DNA from: Holtermannia corniformis | Lineage: Eukaryota; Basidiomycota; Tremellomycetes; Holtermanniales | Direction of reading: 5' to 3' | NCBI GenBank assembly: GCA_001599935.1 | Contig: BCIJ01000028.1 | Span: 39,965 to 103,964 of the forward strand | DNA: 64,000 nucleotides | Shown: in pieces, positions 22,457-33,112 of the stretch | How the letters are laid out: each line of letters starts with the position of its first letter | How positions within the stretch are numbered: position 1 is the stretch's first letter | Notes under the pieces: generated by a model | Seen by the model: the letters and a program-made list of their open reading frames with translations, nothing else | The model's database searches: none | Told to the model about the DNA's origin: nothing | Program-made: the position numbers and the translations under genes

Positions 22457-24883
22457 GCGGGACGGGTACAGATGTGCATGCGGGATCTTGGCAATGCGAC
22501 CTGTCGGTTGCGAGCATCCCTCAAGGGAAGAGTGGGCTACAGAAGTGCAGGGCCGTGAAGGTCAAGCGAGACTCGGGTGGGCGTCACGGTGCAGGGTCAG
22601 CGGCGGTATGGTAGCCGCGCACCGGGTTGCACTGCGTCATGCGCGGTACAACGGGTACCCTCCCTGGCTGCTCAAGCGAGACCTCAGCCGGGCTCGCGCG
22701 TGGTGAATACTCCGAGATGCCGAGGCCCTGTAGAGTCACAGTGGCATTCGGAAGCAAGATCGGCGTGCGCAAGCACTGCATTGCGCGTCCTTGGCAACGC
22801 GCCTCGGTGTTGTGTACATGCATGGCATGCCCACAAGCCCTCGTCGGCAGCCTCTGTCGGGCGCACTCGAGTACAACGGAGTGGCTGGAGCGAACGACGG
22901 TCGAGGGCCGAGCCCGGGGCACGGATCGAAAGTCGCCGAGCTGTCAAGGGTCAAGCGAGCACGACTGAGCTTGACGTGCTGTTCTCGACAAGCAGTGTGC
23001 CAGGTCGCACTGGCACAGTGAGGGTCGTTGGCGCAGTCTCACAGAGTGCTCGACCCCGAACCTTGCCACTCGGGTTAGCGTGAGCTCGGTGCGCCACCAA
23101 ATTTGCCGAATTTTCCACCTTGCGTTCGCGCGCTTGCCGCTTTGTGGGCGGCGGCGGGGAGGTACGAGCGATTGGAGCTCCAGAGAGAGCACCGAGGCCT
23201 CCGCACCGAGCCGTAAAGTGGCGGTCGAGTGGGCTCGGGCGATGCGACTGATGGTTGCTTGACGGCGGTCTCTCGCTACCGTGCGACCCAGCGCAAACGT
23301 GCCTCCGGGCTTGCTCATAGCCATCATGATCTACGTCCGAGCCATCTCATTGACAAGTTCCCGCCCGAAAGTCTGTGGATTGGCCCGCCAATACCGACCG
23401 AGGGATCGCCCAGTGGCACCGAGACGATCCCTGTGTCTATCGGGTGCAGTCAAGCTGCGAAGGTGCTGGCTTGCCCGTCGGGCGGAGCGAGTCAACTGAG
23501 CCATAAGACTAATTCAGTAGTTTAGTGAGCTCTGACAGGGGTGCGGCTGATCGCAAGACCCAATGTTCTGACGCCGCGGTCGGATCAGCGGCCGCTGGAC
23601 AATGCGGCCTGATAGGGGCTCTTGCTCGAGGGCACGGCAGGACGGCCGCGCGTTCATTACGGGGGCATCGACGCCGCAGAGGAGACGCGGGCGGGCGGGC
23701 GTGTCACGGTGCACGGCGTAGCGTGTTGGAACCCCGCCTCGAGGCTCAAAGGAGGCCCCTCGGATTAGTGCGTGTGCGTGACATCCCCTATCGGAGCTTG
23801 AGGGTGAGGGCACGCACAGAGGCAGCGAGGAGATGCAGCACCGAGCCTGCGTCTAGCTCGGTCTGCACCCTGGCCGCTGTCACTGCTCGGGTCACGCATC
23901 TCATCAGTCGCACTGCATGGCTGAAACGTCGGCCGACAGGGGTGCGAGCTCGACCAGGTAGGAGCAAAGAGTGGTCTATGCATCCCATTAGACGACCCGA
24001 GCTTGAGCTCTGTTGCTGCAGTGGGTTAGCTAGATCCGTCCGGCTCGCTGCCTGCGCTCGCGTCGACGATCTGTACTGCAGCGTGTGGGTGAAACGCTCA
24101 GGCGATAGTCGCATCTCGTCAGAGGCGTGACACACAACCTCCTTGGACCGTCACTGTCGATCCCTGGCCTGCTTTTTCCTCGCGGCGATCGCGGCCACGG
24201 TCGACCCCTGTGCACCAAGAGGACAGCAAAAGCACAGCACGCCAGGTGCAGGCGACGACGACCAGCGCCACCCCACCCTGGCGCTCCCCCTCCCGTCGTC
24301 CTCGCAAAAGCCAAGCAGCAGCAAGAGCAGCAAGCTCGGACAATCACTTGGCCAAAAGTCCACACGCGCAGAGCACACGCCAGCACCTCTCCCGCCCAGC
24401 GGCCTGAAAACGTTGGTCGATCCCAGTCGCAGAGGCAAACGGCACACGCTCACCGCCATCCTCTGCAGTCTCCGCCAGCAAGGGCCTCCGGAACGTAGAT
24501 CCTGTTCAAGCTCATCAATACCTATACACCGCGGCCTCAACAACCCAAGCTCGCCTGCCGCCCGGCATCTCTCGTGTGGCCTAGCAACGAGGTCAAGTAG
24601 ATCACACACATCAGCGCTCGGATCCCTCTGCTCAGCCGGACGACCCGACAGCCGTCAGGAGCAGGCGATCGCCAGCCAGTGTCTATACACTGTTTCGTCG
24701 CGCAACAGCAATACCTTTGGCTCTGTCGCGGCCCTAGCTCCATCTGAAAAGGGTACGTCGACACCTCGTGCCCCTCACCGCCCCGTCTCGCCATATAGCG
24801 TCCACACGCGCTCGCGCACTCACATTCTTTCAACCATCACTGACAGCCTTGGGCAGACAGCATCAAGCAACAGCACTGTGCAT

Positions 24884-24960
24884 AGCATCATCTGCAGCAC
24901 GCACCAGCAAGCATCATCTGCAGCTCGCGTTAGCAAGCATCATCAGCTCCGCATCAGCGT
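24884..24960. repeat. 26-bp tandem repeat, three copies
   Basis: Units begin AGCATCATCTGCAG at 24884 and 24910 and a diverged AGCATCATCAGCTCC at 24936, giving a regular 26-bp period. It lies inside the long region upstream of the cyclin. Confidence 0.7.
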
Positions 24961-25914
24961 GCCCGCGACCGAACAAGTCGTTGATTGAGGGCCGCTCCGC
25001 CTTCGCGTCGCGTCAAAAAGCTCACGGTGAGTTCAATGTGCTTTCAGGACAGCATCAAGCTTCCATCGTCGAGTGCCTCAATTGCGTTGCTGGAAGCCTA
25101 AGCGCGTTCTAGACCTCATGCATGCTCTGCGTGCTGCCCCGCCCTGGCGTTAGATCGCTTCGCGAGCCCTCACCGGTGCCAGCGGCCCCGGGTCGAGTGA
25201 CGTCGGACCCCGGTTTGCTGGCGGCTGACTGGCCAGGCTGCATACGCCAGAACGCACCGCGGCTGCTGGCGCCAGGGGAGGTTTGGCACATTCTCCCCCG
25301 GTGACTGGCGGTGCGGGAATCTGGGAACGCCCGCGCTCGCGTGGCCATCCGATGAGGTTTTCTGGGATTTTGGCTCAGGGAAGAGCGTGACAGCCCGACA
25401 TGCCTTGGCCCTCGCACATTGCACCCCAGCTTCAGCACTCTGCCGCACGCACACCGGAGGCTCGCTCAGTGGGCAAAATCGCATGGCAACGCGGCGTGGG
25501 CGTGCTCGGACTGGCCCGCTTTCGCGGCCGAGCATGTACTTTGTCTATCGCCAGGGCGTCGAAACCCTGTATTCAGACCGATGGCGTGGCACGTCCTGGT
25601 GCAGGGCAGAGTGACCGGTAGCCGCGCACAGTGCCATCATAATTGGCGTCGTTCGCGTCGCCAGAGTCGCGCGCTGCAACCTGGCTTTAAAGGTCCTCAC
25701 TGGTGCCGTGCCCATCCCCACCACCTGCCCGAGCAACCTGTCAATGCTCTGACCCGCTTCGCCTTGTCGCCCTTGCAACACTACAGCCGCTGACGAGCTC
25801 TACCATTTCATTCCCGTCTGCTTTACAACGCAACCGACGATCGCATCCGACCATTTGGCCCGACAACACGGTCTCGCCCGCGACAAACAATCCATTAAAC
25901 CGGCACGGTCGTCT

Positions 25915-26057
25915 ACAATAACCCGCACCCTCTTTCTCCGTCTTCACCCCTTTTTCACCACGAGCAGGCCTCTCCCCGTCGTCACCGGCACCTTTGTGAT
26001 TTCTTCGCTTCACTTCGCATTTTCTTCTCCTCCTTTAATCCCTCTCGCGCTCTTACC
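25915..26057 (+). promoter_or_regulatory. pyrimidine-rich leader of the cyclin gene
   Basis: Directly before the cyclin ATG there are long CT-rich runs (for example CCCTCTTTCTCCGTCTTC and TTTTCTTCTCCTCCTTTAA). Such tracts are common at fungal core promoters and transcription starts. This is an inference from composition only. Confidence 0.45.
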
Positions 26058-27501
26058 ATGCCTCCCACTGCGGCCACCAAGCCGTCCCGTCACTCGTTTT
26101 ACCAAACAAAGAAGCGCACCTCGATGTCGCCCGCTTCGACGTCTGCCGGTGTCTCAAAGCGCGTCGCGCCGTCGCCAGCCAAGCCGGTTGTGCAGCTCGC
26201 TCGCACGCCTGCTGCCGTGCCCGGCGAGAACCGTGCGTTGTTCGAGGATGAATACAGAGAGGAGATTGTGGCCTACATGCACACCATGGAGGTGAGCCAT
26301 TTTGCGGCGGAGAGTGCAACATGCTAACGAGCTGCAGAACGTAACTCTGGCCTCTGCCGACCTCATGGACATGCAACCCGAGCTCCAGTGGTACATGCGC
26401 CCCTACCTCGTCGACTTCCTCGTCGAGATCCACCAGCAGTTCCGCCTCCGGCCCGAGGTCCTCTACCTCGCGATCAACATTGTCGACCGCTACGTCTCGA
26501 AGCGTGTCGTCTACAAGAAGCACTACCAGCTCGTCGGTTGTGCCGCTCTCTGGATCGCCGCCAAATTCGAGGACGCAAAGGACCGGGTGCCGACCGTCAA
26601 GGAGCTCGCCGAGATGTGCTGCAAAGCCTACGACGAGTCTGCATTCATCCAAATGGAGGGTCACGTCCTGTCGACGATTGGCTGGACTGTCGGGCATCCC
26701 ACGGCCGAGGCATGGATGCGTCTTGCCTGCATGGGCACCTGCCTCGAGGACACCAAGACGCAACACGTCGCTCGGTTCATCATGGAGATTACCCTCTTCC
26801 ACCGCGAGTTTGTCGGCGCCGCGCCTTCGCTCGTTGCCGCCGGTGCTTTGATGTTGGCTCGGTTCTTGCTCGGCAAGCCACGGCGTGTAAGTCTGGATTG
26901 AACAAGATCGGGACATTGTACTGATCAACTGCAGGCCCTGGAGAAGCACGACGCTGTTGCCGTTGGCATCGCCCAGGCTCTCGACGCTCAGCTCGGTGAT
27001 CACCTCGAGGCCGTGTCCGACATTGTCATCCGCAAGTACGCGCCCGCGTACTACTCGCGCGCATCGACCGTCACCCGCGAGTGGTACCTGTCCGGCCGGC
27101 GCTTTGTCTACGTTGCGCCTCCCTCGCCCATCACCCCGGTCTCGGGCAACCTGCCAACGCCAGGCCTGGTGCCGAGCTCCAACTGGCCTCGGAACCGCCC
27201 ACCTTACGCGTCGAGCCCCGGCTACGTCTCTTCGTCGTCGTCAGAGTGCGGCGACGAGCCGCTTACGCCCATCACGCCGGTGCACTCGCAGCACATTGAC
27301 CCCTTCTTCTCGGCTTCAGCCAAGGAGAACGTCGCTCCCGTTCCCGACCACCGCGTGCTCCAGGCCAAGCAAGCCGCGGCCAAGCAAGCCGGTCCCCATG
27401 CGCACGCCGTCTACGGTCACGCTCGGCCGGCTCTGCACGCCATCAACTCGATGGTCGACCAGGTCATCCCCGGCCGCGCCATGCGCCGTCTCAGCAATTG
27501 A
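26058..27501 (+). CDS. CLN1: G1/S-type cyclin (Cln1-like)
   Basis: This is a cyclin expected to activate the main cyclin-dependent kinase at Start. A short basic N-terminus precedes ENRALFEDEYREEIVAYMHT. The cyclin box follows in the next exon: MRPYLVDFLVEIHQQFRLRP (MRxxLVDxL motif), VLYLAINIVDRYVSKR, then YQLVGCAALWIAAKFED and VPTVKELAEMC. The second cyclin fold (MEGHVLSTIGW, EITLFHREFVGAAPSLVAA) continues across an intron into the third exon (ALEKHDAVAVGIAQALD). The C-terminal third is Pro/Ser/Thr-rich (SPITPVSG, PLTPITPVHS), with several S/T-P sites that would suit CDK phosphorylation and PEST-like turnover. Two introns are present, at 26292 and 26887. No destruction box was seen. Length is about 445 residues. 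Confidence 0.9.
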
Positions 27502-27872
27502 GCGCGCACTCCCCCATCTCCTTTTCGACTTGCATGGCGACGCGAAGCATTGCATCAGCTCTCGGACTATCATTCATCAGCATCATTGGCCTCTTTGGCC
27601 CGCACTTTCATCTGCATTCGACACTTCGGGCCCATCATTGGCATCATCCGCGTCGGCGCGATCCTCCTTCGGACAATATCATACCCGTCATACGACTTTC
27701 GATCTATCATGTGTCACTATCGGCCTCGTCCATACGCCTCCATCACGATTAGATAGCACCATAGATATTCGACGGGACCCACTGGGCCGTCTTGATGACA
27801 TACGCTGTATGATACGCTAGAGCGCTGCGCTGCTGCACTGTTGTTTGGCATTGCCTTGAACCTACAAACAGG
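27502..27872. other. convergent 3' region between the cyclin and WHI2
   Basis: About 370 bp of 3'-UTR-type sequence lie between two genes that end toward each other. No further feature was recognised. Confidence 0.5.
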
Positions 27873-29376
27873 CTACAACCTGGGGTTCACTATTTGACCG
27901 CGGCGCTGTCGTTGCGGCCTCGACTTGGACCCGGCACCGAGACGAGCTGCATGAACGTCGTGCATGTCGCCTGGCTGCATGGAGCCTCCAGTTGGACGAC
28001 GGCATGACGACATGGCATAACGGGGCGTAGGGTACAGCACGAGCACAATAATGCAGAACATGGTTGAGACGGTAGTAGGTTTGGTCAAATCTGGGCGAGT
28101 ACGTCAGCTTGCACTTGAACAAGCGCAGAACACAACCGACCAGCGAGAGCTCGAGCGTCCATACGCGCCTAGCCCAGACTTTGGCGTTTTTCATCCCAGT
28201 AGCCGGTTTCCCATCGACGTCCGAGAGCGGGACCTCGACCTCTACGCCGTCCCACCAGCATTTGCGCTGCGGGATATCAGTCTCGCGTTGGATAGCAGGT
28301 TACAGAGACTGACCGCTGGCTTGCGCCAGAAGAGGAGTAGCTTTTGGGCCGTTGCCATCTGGTTTGAATCGATCGTCGGGCTCGCGGGGCTCTCGGGTTT
28401 GCCGTCTGCGTGGATGATGCCTGTTTTGAGGAGGACGAGGGCGATGGACGAGATGCAACACCTGTTGGGCTCGACGGCGCGGTAGCCCCATTCATCTTGG
28501 CGTGAGAACCCGCTGGGGTGTGTCAGCCGCGCGGTGTTGGTAGAGGACAGCACGGACCTCATACAGAGCATATCGATCAGATGCTGTTCGGCCTGGTTGT
28601 TCTCCTTGTTGACGTTGCGCTGGAGCGCGGTGAAAATCTGTCTACGGTCAAGCAGCGCGTTGCCGCAGTCGCGCTTCAACTGCTTCAATTCGGGATTCGC
28701 CGCGCCCGTCTCGAGCTCGGTCCTCGGCCCACCCGAACCATCCGGCTTGTCGGCACCCATGAACCCGTTGGCTTTCGCCGGGGTGATTGAAAAGTATTCC
28801 AGTTCCTCACGGAGCACGATCACGGCTTGTTTGGAGAGCAGAGGGTTCTGCTGCGGGTCGTATGTCTGCGCGATCGCTTGTGCTTGGCTAGGATCGAGGG
28901 TTGGATCCGCGGGCGGGAGAGGGATCGCCTGCTGCAGGTGGAACAAGCCTTGTTGCGATGCCGTACCGTAGAAGGCTTCTTGAGCATCGCGCCAAAAGTC
29001 CAAGACGTAGTGAAAGCACTCTGGGTCAAACTGCCGGGTCGTTCGTTATCAGCGGCTTGAACTACCCGTGCGCACAAGCACGTACATCAACGCCATACAC
29101 TTCCTCGTCGATACCATCCCAGCTCTCGGGCCGACTCAGCACTAGTCCGTTTGGGAAGAGACAGAGCAGCACGCTCTCCGGCAGCAACATGAGCGTCTCG
29201 CGCTCGACGATGAAGCGGACGCCGCGGAGATCGAGGTGGAGGCGAGCAAGGAGCTGAGCATTGTTTTGCTGGTGGTAAGACGGCAGGCCGTTGCTTGACG
29301 AGTACGGGACGGAGGTGATGGGTGAAGACGAGGGTGCGACGGACGAGATGGGGTTGGAAGACGTGGCGACGGACAT
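27873..29376 (-). CDS. WHI2: Whi2-like BTB/POZ-family protein
   Basis: Whi2 works with Psr phosphatases in the general stress response and restrains TORC1 under low amino acids. Exon 1 has a Ser-rich leader, then LARLHLDLRGVRFIVERETLMLLPESVLLCLFPNGL, which is the conserved BTB start (quoted in part). The next exon gives FDPECFHYVLDFWRDA, EAFYGT and VLREELEYFSI. Later blocks are QHLIDMLCMRSV, WGYRAVEPNRCCISSIALVL and TAQKLLLFWRKPA, joined to RKCWWDGVEVEVPL and VWARRVWTLELSLV. Four introns are needed. The last exon adds a hydrophobic stretch (STMFCIIVLVLYP) and a basic tail; that join is less certain and the protein might instead end near 28100. It faces the G1 cyclin tail to tail. Confidence 0.88.
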
Positions 29377-29899
29377 GGTGGTTAGGGGTGGTGAAAGGAC
29401 CGTGGTGACACAAGTGATCTAAAGACCAGGCAACTCGATCGGCTTGTCACGCAGCTAGTGTAGTGCTGCTGCACTTTGCGTTGGTGCAACTCGATGTGTC
29501 GACGTTGATGAGCGTGTTGATGGATCGCCAGCTGCAGAGTTCCTGCTCAGTTTGGTTCCGCTCGGTGGCAGGCGCTCAACAGAGTTGATCCAGCACAACC
29601 CTCTATGCTCTTGGCAGCAGAGCTAGCCTGGAATTGAGAGGGTGATACGAGCCAGGCTGGATAGGCAAGTCGCAGACTATTGACAAAACAGACACGTCTC
29701 ATCCCCACTTGATCCGAACAAGTCGAGAGACTCCAAACAAACAACAAGTCGAGAGACAACCACCGCCAGGTCGTGAGTCTTGGTTTACGTGGCATTGCGT
29801 CGGCGCAAAGTGGTGTCAGGCCAGTACCTCATCACGCAGCCGGCAGCTCAAGAAAGCGATTATGAATGCGATGCATGCTCCCGCAACCTACAACACCGC
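29377..29899. other. intergenic region WHI2 to QCR8
   Basis: About 520 bp hold the WHI2 promoter and the QCR8 3' flank. The direct repeat CAAGTCGAGAGA occurs at about 29719 and 29745. No gene was recognised. Confidence 0.45.
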
Positions 29900-30588
29900 C
29901 TAGTGGTGCTCAGCCATGTCGTGGTGGCCCTGCTTCGAGTTGTAGTACGCCGACCTGTGCATCCGTCAGCTTGTGTCGCCCGAGTCGACCAGCCATTCCG
30001 ACGCACTTGTTGCCGGCCCACACGTAGACGGCGTACGCTATCGTTCGTCAGCCACGTATCACCCACAGCGCAAACAAATGAAGAGGCGCACCAGTTGCAA
30101 AGGGGATGGTAAAGTAGGGGATCTGCGTCATGATGCGCTTGTAGCCGTTGAAGACGTAGCCGTGGAGGGCGCCGGCGAACGCGCGCTGCTTGAAGGGCGA
30201 GAGCGCTGGTGGGGCGGGTCAGCGGTAGTGAGGTTGAGTGGGAGATGACGGACAGTATTGGATGACACCCTTTTGCTTGGGTCCGCCCATGTCACCCCAC
30301 CATCCGATCTGTTAGCGTGAGGGAAGGGAGAGTCAAGAGGTAGTGGTGTAATGCGGGCGTTCAGACAAGACGCGGCATCGAAGAAATAAGAGTAACCATC
30401 AGCATATGCTCGGTAGCGCGCTCGCCACCACTCGGATCGAGTGGCCTAAAGTGGCTCTGGAAGCACTCACGTAGCCCTTGCCTGCAAGATTGTGATCAGC
30501 TCCATCGGCCAGACGGGCCTCAGCCCGTCCCCTAGCCAAGCTACTCACCGCCTGGCATGCCGCTCCGAGTGACTGCTGATGGCCTCAT
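29900..30588 (-). CDS. QCR8: cytochrome bc1 complex subunit 8 (Qcr8)
   Basis: Qcr8 is the ubiquinone-binding-type small subunit of mitochondrial complex III. The reading is built from five exons. Exon 1 starts MRPSAVTRSGMPG. A tiny exon of 11 nt encodes GKGY. The third exon gives IGWWGDMGGPKQKGVIQY, the fourth ALSPFKQRAFAGALHGYVFN and YKRIMTQIPYFTIPFA, and the fifth AYAVYVWAGNK and SAYYNSKQGHHDMAEHH. The motifs GWWGDMG and SPFxQRAFAGA are diagnostic, and TIPFATAYAVYVWA is the single membrane span. Length is about 100 residues, as expected. The stop TAG is at 29900-29902. It is divergent from the small gene at 30764 with 175 bp between the start codons. Confidence 0.9.
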
Positions 30589-30763
30589 GGTCGTTGAATG
30601 CTAATAGGAATCGATACACCAATCCAAGTGAGCGGAAAGGAGCGGACGGTGAGCGAACGGGGGTTATCATCTCAAATTCCCGTAACGCCGATGGTGAAAC
30701 CCCCTCCCTTCACCCTCCGAGTATGCACTATACCGAGCGCAACAGTGCTCAACTCGGCCAACA
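30589..30763. promoter_or_regulatory. shared promoter between QCR8 and the small mitochondrial-type gene
   Basis: Only 175 bp separate two divergent start codons, so both genes must use this interval. It contains no recognised binding site. Both products look like respiratory-chain components, so co-regulation is plausible but inferred. Confidence 0.5.
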
Positions 30764-31119
30764 ATGTCCCTCCTCGCAAACGTACTCGGGTTCTCTGCGT
30801 TCGGTTTCGGCGCACGCTGCTTCCAGCTCGGTCTGCAAAAGCGCGGCATGTTTGACGGTGAGTAGCTGATCTTCTGCGGTCACTCTGCAGCTACTGATCA
30901 CTCGCGCAGCTCCCGTCGGCCATCTCGTCGCAGTCGGCGCTTTCGGTCTGCTAGGTTGGGGAGTGTACGAGGCAGAGCAACGACAGTGCGCCTTTCCTCG
31001 CTCAGCTCGTGGCGGTGCGCTGACACCACCACAGAACCGTCCTGCTCGATGCGCGGAGAAAGGTCCTGCTCGAGAATAGGGAACGAGAACAGACGGCTCA
31101 TCTGGCGAGGGCGACATGA
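30764..31119 (+). CDS. small single-pass protein, likely mitochondrial inner membrane (complex I NUXM-like)
   Basis: A protein of about 87 residues comes from three exons. Exon 1 is MSLLANVLGFSAFGFGARCF with QLGLQKRGMFD. Exon 2 is APVGHLVAVGAFGLLGWGVY with EAEQRQ, containing one glycine-rich membrane helix. Exon 3 is TVLLDARRKVLLENREREQT plus a short tail, an amphipathic basic helix. The layout (two small hydrophobic segments, then EQRQxxLLxARRKxLLENR) resembles the small fungal complex I accessory subunit NUXM, but I cannot confirm the family without a search. Introns are GTGAGT...GCGCAG (about 30858-30908) and GTGCGC...CACAG. It shares a 175-bp promoter with QCR8. Confidence 0.6.
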
Positions 31120-31425
31120 CGATGGATCTCATGACATGATGATGCGGCAGGCTTGTGTGCTGCCGAGGCGGCCGTGGCTGACTTGTGGCCGTGAGCAACG
31201 AGGTCAATGACTCTTCCACACGATGACTGTCTTCCGAGGCTCGAGTGGCCTCCGACGAGCAACGCTGAATGTTAGCGGCTGATCATGCATCCCGGTCTGG
31301 TTCGAGTATGCCGTGTCCCGTACTTGACCGTCAGCGACCTATCTCAGGCGCGCTGCATGAGTCGACTGATCCCATGTGCCGCCCGCCCACAGTCTGCGTG
31401 TCATAGGCGCTGCATCTCTATACGA
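31120..31425. other. convergent 3' region
   Basis: About 300 bp lie between the stop of the small mitochondrial-type gene and the stop of eIF3i. No gene was recognised. Confidence 0.45.
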
Positions 31426-32939
31426 CTACGCCTCCTGCTGCTCCGGCTCGACTTCAGGCTCCAAATCGCCATAAGGCCTCGAACGAAAGTACGACTCGTC
31501 AAACTGATCATCTGCGCATCAGCTCGTTTCCCTCTGCAGAGGCGACGACGACGCACCCAGTGCACACGGATGAAACCATCCTCTGCGCCCGAAGCATAGC
31601 ATTTCCCAGCCGGGTGGACGGCAATCGTGTTGATCGGACCGAAATGACCCTTGACGCGACCAATCTCCTCTTCGAACACGCGGTGCCAGAACCGGCTTTC
31701 AAACTTGCCGCTGCGTGCAGACGTAGTCGTGACCGACATTGCGTCTTGGCCGCCACCGATGATGATCTGACAGTGGTTAGCCGTGAGCGGCAGCGGTGGA
31801 CAGGGAGCTTACGTAGGGACGGAGGGGGGTGATGGCGGCACTGTTGAGCGGTGTCTCGGTCGCAAACACCTTCATCTCCTCCAGTGTCTCCGAGTCGAAT
31901 ATCTGTCACCATCAGCACCGCATTCGTTCCGCTCGAGACGGCCAACACACCCGCGCAGTCTTATCCTTGGACGCGGTGATAAAGTAGGTCCCGTCTGGAC
32001 TGAGCTGAATGTCCATAATCGTCCCCTGGTGCGCCTTTTCCCGCGCGGCAACCTCGTCACCCGTCTTGACAGAGTACAGCGCAACCTTGCCCGACTCGTG
32101 CGCAGTGATAATGTTGTCGCCCAGTGGCGCGAACACGGCAACGGTCGCTTTGGACCCGGTCGGGGAGAATTGAATTTCAGGCTCGTCGGGTTCTGAGCGG
32201 CATCAGCATCAGCAGAGATCGCCGGGCTTGGCCATGACTCGACGCACGGTTCTTTGGCTCATCTCGGTTGATCCGGAATACCCTGTGCATGTCAGCACTG
32301 CCCGTGGTATGGCTCGCGCTAGACATACCGGACGGCACCAGCATAACCACTTCTTTGCTCTGTCACCGCCAAGATTGACTTGTCGTCGTCACTGCGCCGC
32401 GTTGGCACCGATTACCCACCCATCCTACCACACGCACCTCCACGCCACCCGCTTGATCGCGGTTGGAAACTCCCACCGCTTGAGCTCGGCGCCCGTCGCC
32501 ACCTCCCAGAGAATCAAACAGTTGTCGGCCGCGCCGGACAGCAGGTACCGTGATTGAGCTGGGCGAGTCAGCTACCAGCTGCCTCTAGGAGATTCCAGCC
32601 ACTCGAGGCTGTAGTCCCAGAAGCAACTCACAATCACAGGCGACGGTCCAGACCGCTCCTTTGTGACCCTGGTACGTGCCCAGCCGCTCGCCATTGCTGG
32701 TATACCACACATTGATCACATGGTCCTTCGAGGCGGTAAACAGCAAGTCGCCCTCGGCGTTGAAGACGATCTGGTTGAGCGAACGCTCGTGCCCTGTGTA
32801 GCGACAGCGTCAGTCCGAAATTCGGATGCAGGATAGGCAGCAAGCGGACCTTGCAGGATGATGGGTTTCTATTAGACGACCACAGTGTCAGTTGCCCATG
32901 TCTATGCGATACCATGAGTCACGTACCATTTTGTGGGTT
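31426..32939 (-). CDS. TIF34: translation initiation factor eIF3 subunit i (Tif34)
   Basis: This is a seven-blade WD40 scaffold of the eIF3 complex. The first exon is only the initiator ATG (32937-32939). It is followed by an intron of about 58 nt and a second short exon, KPIILQG. The third exon starts [20 protein letters not shown]. Further blades include [12 protein letters not shown] and [20 protein letters not shown] readings, [20 protein letters not shown] and [20 protein letters not shown] with [17 protein letters not shown]. The last exon ([20 protein letters not shown]) is the family C-terminus. At least seven introns of 45-60 nt are present. Length is about 340 residues. The stop TAG is at 31426-31428. 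Confidence 0.94.
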
Positions 32940-33112
32940 GCTGGCAAGCAATCGCTTCGAGATGAACACCAAGTCCAACAAAAGCAAGATCGGGGGTTTA
33001 CGCTGCATCGGACTTTCGGAGATTGCGCATCGCAGGGTTTGGCACCCGACTTTGACCCAGCGTGACCCGTGGCAGCAGGCCGTGTGTACCTACTCGCAGC
33101 CCATGCACAGTC

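Larger units (their letters stand above)
22457..26057. other. 3.6-kb gene-free region upstream of the G1 cyclin
   Basis: No convincing gene is seen. Open frames on both strands are low-complexity (Ser, Arg, Pro, Gln) and lack introns with matching phase or known motifs, which is expected by chance in GC-rich DNA. It includes a 26-bp tandem repeat (24884-24960). From about 25915 to 26057 the plus strand is strongly pyrimidine-rich, which looks like a core promoter and 5' leader of the cyclin. It may also contain a long 5' UTR with introns or a noncoding RNA. Confidence 0.55.

Noticed and set aside
24143..24988. 281-codon open frame upstream of the cyclin
   Set aside because: Low-complexity Ser/Pro/Arg/Gln composition, no motif, long frames on several strands at the same place; expected by chance in GC-rich DNA.
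22560..25640. Weak similarity of two segments (around 22600 and 25600) sharing GGTAGCCGCGCAC
   Set aside because: Only short matches without consistent alignment; not enough for a repeat call.
26053..27003. 316-codon frame antisense to the cyclin
   Set aside because: A shadow of the cyclin coding sequence on the opposite strand; the cyclin box is unmistakable on the plus strand.
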